Below are positions 1-5,288 of a stretch of 5,708 bases of DNA, one piece after another. The DNA is from Verrucomicrobiota bacterium (GTDB lineage: Bacteria; Verrucomicrobiota; Verrucomicrobiia; Chthoniobacterales; UBA10450). A program made the translations under genes and the position numbers. Each line of letters opens with the position of its first letter. Positions within the stretch are counted from its first letter, which is position 1. The notes below the pieces were generated by a model. The model was not told the DNA's origin and ran no database searches. It saw only the letters and a program-made list of their open reading frames with translations. Where the stretch lies: positions 1 to 5,708 of the forward strand of contig QHOJ01000179.1 in NCBI GenBank assembly GCA_003218735.1, read 5' to 3'.

Positions 1-126
1 ATCCACCGCCGACACGACTTCGAGAAAACTGCTGGCGTGATTTGCGGACAAGAAATTTCCTTCAAAAGCCATCCGAAACCGTCAAGAAACGAAAACTGAA
101 AAAAAATAGAATTGAAATCGGGGACA

Positions 127-693
127 ATGAACACGAACGCAACAATTTTGGAAACCAATGCAATGCATACGGCACTTGCGGCTGCGGGCCGTTCGCAGGA
201 AATCCCGGAAGCCCTGGACGCCTCCGGCTGGCTAATTGGAAGCCGGGAACTGGTACTCGTAGGCTACGATGACGAAGGTAACGTCATTCACACCACTGGC
301 GAAGCGCATTTTGCATGGGTGTTGGAAGGCCGCGCCGTGCAGGACGTATTTATCAATCCGCGCCGCTCAGATCGCCGACCGGAATTTCCGAGGTTCGCCA
401 ATTGGTACGGCACAACGATTCGCATCCATGATCCTTCCATCCAAGCCTGGCGCGTGAACTGGTTCAACCCGCACGATGGTATTCGTGCCGAACTGATCGG
501 ACGCCAACGCGCCAACGACATCGTGCAGGAGGGCAAATTTCCTGACGGAACGACGATTCACTGGACGTTCGGCGATATCACTGAAAATTCATGTCGCTGG
601 CGTGGCGAACGGCTCGAGCCTGATGGAACGTGGCGACTCCAAGTCGAGTTTCGTGCGAAGCGAACGCCGCGCGAACAAGAGGCCGATCTTTGA
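127..693 (+). CDS. Conserved hypothetical protein, probable lipocalin-like (DUF1579-type) barrel
   Basis: A 188-residue protein with no signal peptide or membrane segment, so probably cytoplasmic. After a variable N-terminus of about 35 residues the core runs GWLIGSRELVLVGYDDEG, GEAHFAWVLEGRAVQDVFI, then WYGTTIRIHDPSIQAWRVNW, and ends with FGDITENSCRWRGERLEPDG. The order (a Trp-rich opening strand, GExHFxWVLEGRAxQDV, a YGTTxRxxD strand, a late 'ITxxxxxWxGE' strand) matches a widespread uncharacterised bacterial family that I know only as 'hypothetical protein' with a lipocalin-like fold; ligand and role are unknown. I chose ATG 127, which follows GGGGACA. TTG 112 is in frame upstream, and ATG 163 is also possible because conservation starts only around residue 30-35. 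An AT-rich stretch with TAGAAT at 107-112 could be a -10 box, but no good -35 is visible. The gene is convergent with the cupin gene downstream. Confidence 0.8.
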   Translation: MNTNATILETNAMHTALAAAGRSQEIPEALDASGWLIGSRELVLVGYDDEGNVIHTTGEAHFAWVLEGRAVQDVFINPRRSDRRPEFPRFANWYGTTIRIHDPSIQAWRVNWFNPHDGIRAELIGRQRANDIVQEGKFPDGTTIHWTFGDITENSCRWRGERLEPDGTWRLQVEFRAKRTPREQEADL

Positions 694-694
694 A

Positions 695-722
695 GCGTGC
701 GAACCCACGGGATACCGCACGC
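695..722. terminator. Hairpin directly after the hypothetical gene
   Basis: GCGTGCG (695-701) and CGCACGC (716-722) form a perfect 7-bp inverted repeat with a 14-nt loop, starting one base after the TGA stop at 691-693. No T-run follows on either strand, so this is not a canonical intrinsic terminator. It could be a weak terminator or an mRNA 3'-end stabiliser. The pairing is seen; the function is inferred. Confidence 0.35.
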
Positions 723-730
723 AACAGCCT

Positions 731-746
731 GGAAGCGTGCGCTTCC
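731..746. terminator. Perfect GC-rich hairpin downstream of the second cupin gene
   Basis: GGAAGC (731-736), loop GTGC and GCTTCC (741-746) make a perfect short stem-loop. It lies 5 bases beyond the minus-strand TGA at 754-752. No T-tract follows in either direction. Its position at the end of a six-gene minus-strand run makes a transcription-end or 3'-end-protecting role plausible. Its GCGTGCG arm also matches the first arm of the neighbouring hairpin. Confidence 0.4.
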
Positions 747-751
747 CAATC

Positions 752-1240
752 TCATTCCTCGCCCTCCAAATAATCAGTTTCTTTCCCCTTGATGAACACC
801 CGATCTGCCGCCGACGACCTGTTCACCTTCCACTTTGCACTATCAGGATAGTAGAACGATTCGCCTATAGGATTATCAGCGATCACGTAATAGATGAAGT
901 CTTCCTGACCGGGATTGCTAAGTTGATGTGGTTCATCAGGCCCAAAAATGAACGCGTCTCCAGCCGCAACTTCAGTTCTACCATCCTTGTGACGAACGCT
1001 TCCTTTTCCAGAGATTACCAAGTAAAGCTCCCATTGTGCTGAATGTGCGTGGTACGGGAAATTTGCTTTCCCGGCAGGCACTCGATTCCATTCCAAATCA
1101 AATGGATGACGCTTGGACAAATCAAACGAAGTCGGTTCGCGTCCGAGCGCTTCCGAAATTCCTTTGAACGACACAGCGTATTTTCCGCCTCGCGATTGCC
1201 ATGCCTCTTCCTTGATTTGGTTTAGATTTACTTTGCGCAT
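752..1240 (-). CDS. Cupin-domain protein, tandem paralogue B
   Basis: A single-domain cupin of 162 residues, probably cytoplasmic. Cupin motif 1 lies at residues 62-80 (PYHAHSAQWELYLVISGKG) with candidate metal ligands His64, His66 and Glu71, and Gly78 at the motif end. Motif 2 lies at 94-109 with Gly94, Pro101, His105 and Asn109. This is the usual three-His, one-Glu metal set of the cupin superfamily. The conserved tail ends TDYLEGEE. The substrate cannot be read: cupins of this size include small-molecule isomerases, oxygenases and binding proteins. ATG 1255 is in frame, but I chose ATG 1240 because MRKVNL then aligns with residue 1 of the upstream paralogue, leaving 19 bp after that gene's stop. 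CAGG lies 3 bases before this ATG. Roughly 60% of residues are identical to paralogue A by hand alignment. Last gene of the minus-strand run. Confidence 0.87.
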   Translation of the reverse strand: MRKVNLNQIKEEAWQSRGGKYAVSFKGISEALGREPTSFDLSKRHPFDLEWNRVPAGKANFPYHAHSAQWELYLVISGKGSVRHKDGRTEVAAGDAFIFGPDEPHQLSNPGQEDFIYYVIADNPIGESFYYPDSAKWKVNRSSAADRVFIKGKETDYLEGEE

Positions 1241-1259
1241 AACCTGAACCAGCATCAGT

Positions 1260-1760
1260 TCATTCTTCGCCGTCGAAATAATCAGTCTCCGCCCCCTTCA
1301 CGACGACTTCTTCCCGCGCATCTTTTGTCACTGCCCATTTTCCGCTGTCGGGATAATAACAGGAATCACCCGTCGTGCCGCCGCTACGCGGGTTATCCGC
1401 AATCACGTAATAAACAAAGTCCCCATCACTCGCATTCCAAAGCTGATGTGCCTCTCCTGGCTGAAAGAAAAATGCATCACCCGGTCCAACCTCCGTTGTC
1501 CGATCCTTGTCGCGCACACTGCCACGACCGGAAACGACGAGGTAAAGCTCCGATTCAGCCGCATGGGCGTGATAGGGACAAAGGAATTTGCCTTTTGGAA
1601 TTCGGACCAATGCGAGGTCGAATGGATGTCGCTTCGATAGATCAAGCGACTCCGGCTCGCGCCCAAGAGCAACCGAAATGTTCTTGAATGTGCGGCCAAA
1701 TTTACCCTTCGGCGATTTTCGTTCCTTCTCCGGAATGTCTTTCAGATTCACTTTGCGCAT
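1260..1760 (-). CDS. Cupin-domain protein, tandem paralogue A
   Basis: A 166-residue single-domain cupin. Motif 1 is at residues 62-80 (PYHAHAAESELYLVVSGRG) with His64, His66, Glu71 and Gly78; motif 2 at 94-109 has Gly94, Pro101, His105 and Asn109, so all four usual metal ligands are present. A short N-terminal extension (residues 1-50, with ALGREP and DLSKRHPFDL) and a C-terminal tail (YYPDSGKW near 135-142, ending TDYFDGEE) are shared with paralogue B. A is longer mainly by about four residues (RSGGTT region, 125-130) just before the YYPDS segment, probably a loop difference. Reaction and ligand are unknown; metal binding is inferred from the ligands. It starts 17 bp after the membrane-protein gene and is followed 19 bp later by B. 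No Shine-Dalgarno sequence is visible before ATG 1760. Confidence 0.88.
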   Translation of the reverse strand: MRKVNLKDIPEKERKSPKGKFGRTFKNISVALGREPESLDLSKRHPFDLALVRIPKGKFLCPYHAHAAESELYLVVSGRGSVRDKDRTTEVGPGDAFFFQPGEAHQLWNASDGDFVYYVIADNPRSGGTTGDSCYYPDSGKWAVTKDAREEVVVKGAETDYFDGEE

Positions 1761-1777
1761 AAAAAGGAATTTCTAAT

Positions 1778-2032
1778 CTAACCAGAAGAAACTCGCCCTC
1801 TGGTTACAATGGAAAAAACAGCTATTCCGATCCAAATCATATTAACGAAAGAGGAAGGGTAAGCTCCATAAGAGATCGTATTTACGGCCAAAAGAAGGCT
1901 GCCGACGATATTGAGAAATTGGTAAGCAGTTGAGTTTCCTTCCAATTTCTTAGAGGATACCATCGCGTAAGCGACAAGAAGGGCGACTGCTCCCATCCAT
2001 CCGATCGCATCAAACCATGCGTGATTGCTCAT
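1778..2032 (-). CDS. Small three-helix membrane protein, CBU_0592-like
   Basis: An 84-residue integral membrane protein. Hydrophobic segments fall at about residues 8-26 (IGWMGAVALLVAYAMVS), 37-56 and 60-76, with short polar links (SSKKLEGNST around 26-35). The opening 'GWxGxxxLLxAYxxVS', the link with a small polar loop, and the second helix with 'YQFLNIVGSLLLAVNT' fit the CBU_0592-like family of small bacterial membrane proteins, whose function is unknown to me. The C-terminus (TRGRVSSG) is positively charged and probably cytoplasmic. The gene lies 30 bp after the polymerase gene and 17 bp before cupin A. By hand count the stretch 1801-2040 is about 44% G+C, clearly lower than thrB. The call rests on hydropathy pattern and remembered family wording. 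Confidence 0.75.
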   Translation of the reverse strand: MSNHAWFDAIGWMGAVALLVAYAMVSSKKLEGNSTAYQFLNIVGSLLLAVNTISYGAYPSSFVNMIWIGIAVFSIVTRGRVSSG

Positions 2033-2062
2033 GCTTTATGATCTTTGCTGTATTTGTGTCCA

Positions 2063-2980
2063 TTATAGCTTCCATTTCTTGGGCAGTTTCTGTTTCAGTT
2101 CTTCGACCGGCTCGAAGAGATCACGAAGTTTTTCGACACGGGCGAGAACTTTCTCGGAGCGGAATTTTAAGAGATCCGCCTTTTTCTTTTTCAGGCAATT
2201 CTCGACGTCGTCCCACGTGACAGGGGTTGAAACGGTGGGCTCTTCCTTGGCACGGAGTGAATAGACGCAGATGGTCGTTTTGTGTTCGTCGTTCTGGCTC
2301 CAATCGACAAACACCTTTCCTTTGCGGACTGCCTTCGACATGTTCGAAGTAACAAGATCGCCATGATCTGTTTCGAGATGCTGAGCGAGAGCGCGCGATA
2401 AATCTTTCGTTTGATCGAACGTGACCGGGGTATTCAGCGGGACATAAACTTGCAGACCTTTCGAGCCGCTTGTTTTGGCGAATGATTTCAATTTCATCTT
2501 CAGAAGCAGATCGCTTAGCCAAATGCCAACCTGGCAGCATTGGACGATGTCGGCCGGTACGCCAGGGTCGAGATCGAACACCATCATTGTCGGGCGCTTG
2601 ATGTTGCTCTTGCGCGCGAGCGAGGTGTGCAACTCGAGGTCAGCGAGATTTGCCGCCCAAACGAGCGTCGGCAAATCTTGGGCGAGGCAATAATTCATCA
2701 TGCGGTTATTGCTCTCACTCCAGACCCTGGCTGTTTTCACCCACTTGGGCCGATGCACCGGACAATTCTTTTCATAGAAAAACTCGCCTTCGACACCATC
2801 GGGATAACGTTTCATGGTGAGCGGCCGATCTTTCAGATGTGGCAAAAGCACCGGCGCAACACGAATGTAGTAGTCGATTATTTGTCCTTTTGTGAACCCG
2901 ACCTTCGGATAAAGCACCTTGTCGAGATTCGAGATCTGAATCTTGCGATCTTCGACGATTAGTTCGGCTTTCCTAGGCAT
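2063..2980 (-). CDS. ligD-like: Stand-alone LigD-type polymerase (primase-polymerase, PolDom)
   Basis: A 305-residue protein covering only the polymerase module of bacterial ligase D, an archaeo-eukaryotic-primase-type nucleotidyltransferase that fills and extends ends in non-homologous end joining. Visible landmarks: SNLDKVLYP (17-25); RPLTMKRYPDG (52-62) and FFYEKNCP (67-74); LELHTS (115-120); motif I FDLDP with metal ligands Asp136 and Asp138; motif II TSGSKGLQVYVPL (170-182); motif III VFVDWSQND with Asp226; then VYSLRA and STPVTW (251-256). Motif II has Gln177 where the superfamily usually has His (small-x-His). The length matches a complete polymerase domain, with a Lys-rich C-terminus (264-305) but no ligase or phosphoesterase domain, and no Ku gene is in the window. 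ATG 2980 begins MPRKAELIVEDRKIQISNLDKV, as family members do. GAGGAAT upstream is about 12-18 bases from the ATG, too far for an ideal ribosome site. Confidence 0.9.
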   Translation of the reverse strand: MPRKAELIVEDRKIQISNLDKVLYPKVGFTKGQIIDYYIRVAPVLLPHLKDRPLTMKRYPDGVEGEFFYEKNCPVHRPKWVKTARVWSESNNRMMNYCLAQDLPTLVWAANLADLELHTSLARKSNIKRPTMMVFDLDPGVPADIVQCCQVGIWLSDLLLKMKLKSFAKTSGSKGLQVYVPLNTPVTFDQTKDLSRALAQHLETDHGDLVTSNMSKAVRKGKVFVDWSQNDEHKTTICVYSLRAKEEPTVSTPVTWDDVENCLKKKKADLLKFRSEKVLARVEKLRDLFEPVEELKQKLPKKWKL

Positions 2981-2988
2981 AACAGTAA

Positions 2989-3017
2989 GAGATTCCTCGA
3001 CTTCGCCTGGAATGACA
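2989..3017. repeat. Dispersed-repeat-like intergenic sequence in the lpxK-ligD gap
   Basis: Read on the minus strand, the gap contains GTCATTCC, then AGGCGAAGTCGAGGAATCTC. This closely resembles the 'GTCATTCCGAGCGAAG...GAGGAATCTC' phrase that I recall recurring in intergenic DNA of many environmental bacteria. ATTCC (2992-2996) and GGAAT (3009-3013) form a 5-bp inverted repeat. Only one copy is in this window, so repetitiveness is from memory, not seen. It occupies about 29 of the 42 bp gap and supplies the only GAGGA-like sequence ahead of the polymerase gene. Confidence 0.5.
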
Positions 3018-3022
3018 AACGA

Positions 3023-4213
3023 TCAGGCAAAGAAGCGTTCGGGTGACAGCAAAGGCTGTGGTTTGCAGATGCGAGCAACGCAATGTTCCCAGCTTTCGTG
3101 GCCGCTGAGGATCTCGATCTCGACGCGCAAAAAACAGATCGGCACTCGTAGTTCCGAATCCGGCAAGCGTGGCATGCGGACTGCGTCTTTTTCCGTTGTC
3201 ACGATCATTTGCAAATCACGCCGGATGCAGCGATTGATGAAACTCTGCAACTCGGCTTCGCTGTAACGGTGATGATCGATGTAACGCTTGGCCAGATCGA
3301 CACGCGCGCCAAGTTTTTTCAGTCCGCCTTCAAAGCTTTCTGGCGCAGCAATTCCGCAAATTGAGCCGATAAATGCGTCGCGCAGGTGTTCAAGGGGCAA
3401 TCGTTCGCTGGTATAAATGTTTTGGAGATAGAGCGGTTTGTGCGCGCATTCGATGATCTCGGCAGTGCGATTATAACGCCGAATGCGCTGGATAAGGGCG
3501 TCATTTGGCTCGCCCGTATTCTTGGTAATGAAGATGTAGCTCGCGCGCCGCAGATTACGCGGAGCCTCGCGCAGGGTGCCGCGAGGGAGCAGGAATTCGT
3601 TCCCAAACGGCGCTTGGCGATCCACCAGCACGATGTCGAGACGATGTTTGAGATGCAAATATTGTAATCCGTCGTCGAGCAACAGTGTATCGACGTTCCA
3701 CTTGTCGATTGCGAAGCGGCCGCTTTTTACGCGGTCTTTGTCCACCAGCACGATCACGTCCTTTAAGTTGTGCGCCAGCATGTATGGCTCGTCGCCGGCA
3801 GTTAGCGAATCGAGCAGCAACGATTTTCCATCCGAGACGACACGCGGTAGATCGGCGCCTTTTCCGCGAAGTCGATCCAGCCAGTTTGGTCTAAGTGGCA
3901 CGCTCTTGTAACCGCGGCTCAGGATTGCAACCTGACGGCCACCCGATTGCAGAGCGCGCGCGAATTTTTCGACGATCGGCGTCTTGCCCGTGCCGCCGAC
4001 CGTCAGGTTCCCGATGCTGATGACCAGACAACCGAGAGCGCGCTCACGGAAAAGGCGTTTCCGATAGAGATAAAGCCGGACTTGAACGAGGCATTCGTAA
4101 ATAAAAGAAAGCGCATGGAGAATTCCGCGCAGAATACGCGCGCGAAACCCATGGCGCCGCTCGAGGACGACGTCGATTCCGAACTGCTCCAGATTTTCAA
4201 GACGGCGGCCCAT
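3023..4213 (-). CDS. lpxK: Tetraacyldisaccharide 4'-kinase (lipid A biosynthesis)
   Basis: LpxK phosphorylates the 4' position of the tetraacyldisaccharide lipid A precursor with ATP at the cytoplasmic face of the inner membrane (Raetz pathway). The 396-residue protein shows the P-loop [12 protein letters not shown] at 68-79, LSRGYK at 98-103, the DDGLQ box at 180-184 (usually DDGFQ), [11 protein letters not shown] at 208-218 (usually LLPxGxLREP), DHHRYS at 313-318 and [10 protein letters not shown] at 339-348. A hydrophobic/basic stretch at about 27-52 is the likely membrane-anchoring N-terminal helix. It is longer than the roughly 330-residue proteobacterial enzymes, partly through an extra N-terminal segment of about 25 residues that I associate with verrucomicrobial homologues. 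ATG 4213 lies 6 bp after the thrB stop, so translational coupling is likely; no clear Shine-Dalgarno sequence is seen. Phe-to-Leu in DDGLQ is conservative and I expect activity. Confidence 0.95.
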   Translation of the reverse strand: MGRRLENLEQFGIDVVLERRHGFRARILRGILHALSFIYECLVQVRLYLYRKRLFRERALGCLVISIGNLTVGGTGKTPIVEKFARALQSGGRQVAILSRGYKSVPLRPNWLDRLRGKGADLPRVVSDGKSLLLDSLTAGDEPYMLAHNLKDVIVLVDKDRVKSGRFAIDKWNVDTLLLDDGLQYLHLKHRLDIVLVDRQAPFGNEFLLPRGTLREAPRNLRRASYIFITKNTGEPNDALIQRIRRYNRTAEIIECAHKPLYLQNIYTSERLPLEHLRDAFIGSICGIAAPESFEGGLKKLGARVDLAKRYIDHHRYSEAELQSFINRCIRRDLQMIVTTEKDAVRMPRLPDSELRVPICFLRVEIEILSGHESWEHCVARICKPQPLLSPERFFA

Positions 4214-4219
4214 GGACGA

Positions 4220-4243
4220 TCAGTGATTAGTGGTTGGTGATTG
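4220..4243 (-). repeat. Degenerate heptamer repeat at the thrB 3' end
   Basis: On the minus strand the last codons of thrB read AATCACC, AACCACT, AATCACT, GA: three successive 7-bp units of the form AAYCACY. They encode the non-conserved tail SPTTNH and the stop. Similar ATCACYA runs are familiar from intergenic DNA of some bacteria, but that link is memory only. The unit structure is seen; an origin by insertion or slippage is inferred. Confidence 0.4.
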
Positions 4244-5158
4244 ACGGAGAATCTGCGCGCCTACGTTGTCCGCAGTAGTCACGAGCGCGCGTGCAGCCAT
4301 TGAACCATTCGACTCGCGCTCAGTAGAGGTTCTTGCGGCGCGCAACATCGCAGCCGCGACTTTATTTCGATTTCGCAATGTGACAGCGCAGATTGTCGAT
4401 CCACTGCCGCTCAGAAATGCTCCGAGCGCGCCGGCTTTTTCGGCGGCGGCGATGACACGCGGCAGGAATGGAACCAGTCTTTGCCGATACGGCTGATGCA
4501 GATGATCGCGAAACGCGCCGCGCAGACTGCGATAATTGCGCGACGCGAATGCCGCCGTGATCGCGCAGGCGTTCTGGCAGCTTTCAAGCGCCGCGACACG
4601 CGAGATTTTTCGAGGTAGAACTTTTCGCGCCGCTGACGTTTTGATTTCGAAGTCTGGGATCAACAGAACAAAATACAGCCGCGCGGAAACTTCGAAGCGC
4701 TGAAGCTCAGCGCCGTTAACATCGACAAGCCGGAGCTCTGTCCGCCGTGCCAGGGGCGATACCTGCCTTACAACTGTGAAGCCGCCGAAAGCTGCTGGGG
4801 CGGCGTTATCGGGGTGTCGCTCCAGGTGCGCGCATAATTGAAAGATCGACAATCGATCGAGACGATTGCCGGTCAAAAAATTCAGAGCAACCAGAACTCC
4901 AAGACGCACCGTGACACTGCCACCCAGACCACGCGAAGATGGAACGTCGCCTTTGATCGAAACCGAAAATGAAAATGGCGCACAACGCGTCCGCTGAAAA
5001 AACAAATCCGCTGCGGCACGGACGATGGCTGGCGGCCGAGATTTCGCGCCTCGAGCGACAATCACGTCGTTGTAAAGACGCAGCGCCACGCCGAGACAAT
5101 CAAAGCCGGGGCCGAGATTAGATGTGCTCGCCGGAATGCGAACCGTAACTTGTTGCAT
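4220..5158 (-). CDS. thrB: Homoserine kinase (threonine biosynthesis)
   Basis: A GHMP-family kinase of 312 residues, the usual ThrB length, phosphorylating L-homoserine with ATP in the aspartate-to-threonine pathway in the cytoplasm. Motif 1 is PASTSNLGPGFDCLGVAL at 9-26. The ATP-binding motif 2 is VPSSRGLGGSVTVR at 72-85; the common form is RGLGSSAA, so Gly80 replaces a usual Ser while Ser81 is kept. HPDNAAPAAFGGF is at 115-127 and motif 3 GALGAFLSGSGSTICAV at 243-259, where Ser replaces the Pro of SGSGPT. The start ATG 5158 opens MQQVTVRIPASTSNLGPG exactly as in the family. No Shine-Dalgarno sequence precedes it. It is the first gene of the minus-strand run, 6 bp ahead of lpxK. No thrA or thrC neighbour is present. 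Other GHMP kinases are less likely given the GPGFDCLG and HPDN boxes. Confidence 0.93.
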   Translation of the reverse strand: MQQVTVRIPASTSNLGPGFDCLGVALRLYNDVIVARGAKSRPPAIVRAAADLFFQRTRCAPFSFSVSIKGDVPSSRGLGGSVTVRLGVLVALNFLTGNRLDRLSIFQLCAHLERHPDNAAPAAFGGFTVVRQVSPLARRTELRLVDVNGAELQRFEVSARLYFVLLIPDFEIKTSAARKVLPRKISRVAALESCQNACAITAAFASRNYRSLRGAFRDHLHQPYRQRLVPFLPRVIAAAEKAGALGAFLSGSGSTICAVTLRNRNKVAAAMLRAARTSTERESNGSMAARALVTTADNVGAQILRQSPTTNH

Positions 5159-5288
5159 AGGTCAGCGGTGGAGTTGGGCACGTGAGGACGCTTTGCGATG
5201 CAGGAGTGTAGCGCGCCCGGCCCCGGCGGCAACCGATCCGTTGCGCACTGCCGATTCGCAAGTATGCCGTTAGAGATCACCGCGGCCG
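5159..5288. promoter_or_regulatory. Divergent intergenic region between thrB and the methyltransferase gene
   Basis: This 130-bp gap must hold control signals for two genes read away from each other. No coding frame here is convincing. Apart from the minus-strand promoter candidate, the plus strand offers only a poor TTGCGC (5241-5246) with TATGCC (5263-5268) at 16 bp spacing. A small inverted repeat TTGCG (5241-5245)/CGCAA (5257-5261) overlaps it. No riboswitch or attenuator-like leader peptide for thrB was recognised. Confidence 0.55.
5205..5232 (-). promoter_or_regulatory. Candidate sigma70-type promoter for thrB and the downstream genes
   Basis: On the minus strand TTGCCG (5232-5227) is followed after 16 bp by TACACT (5210-5205). 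The hexamers differ from TTGACA and TATAAT by two bases each. Transcription would begin near 5198 and give a leader of about 40 nt before the thrB ATG at 5158. The spacing and location fit; there is no experimental support. Confidence 0.42.

Noticed and set aside
1..99. Possible 3' end of an upstream gene: two plus-strand frames run from the window edge to TGA at 38-40 and at 97-99
   Set aside because: Fragments of 12 and 32 codons without any recognisable motif; neither can be told from chance.
42..272. 76-codon plus-strand frame overlapping the start of the hypothetical gene
   Set aside because: Arg/Lys/Gly-rich out-of-frame reading that overlaps the better-supported frame; no homology recognised.
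602..1042. 146-codon plus-strand open frame over the second cupin gene
   Set aside because: It lies antisense to a well-conserved cupin and across the hairpins, and its translation shows no recognisable motif.
1325..1687. 120-codon plus-strand frame antisense to the first cupin gene
   Set aside because: It overlaps the cupin over its full length and has no domain-like features.
2540..2962. 140-codon plus-strand open frame antisense to the polymerase gene
   Set aside because: The opposite strand carries clear primase-polymerase motifs; this frame shows no family signature and no ribosome site.
3576..3911. 111-codon plus-strand frame antisense to lpxK
   Set aside because: Ser/Arg-rich translation typical of a shadow of a GC-rich gene; LpxK motifs on the minus strand explain the region.
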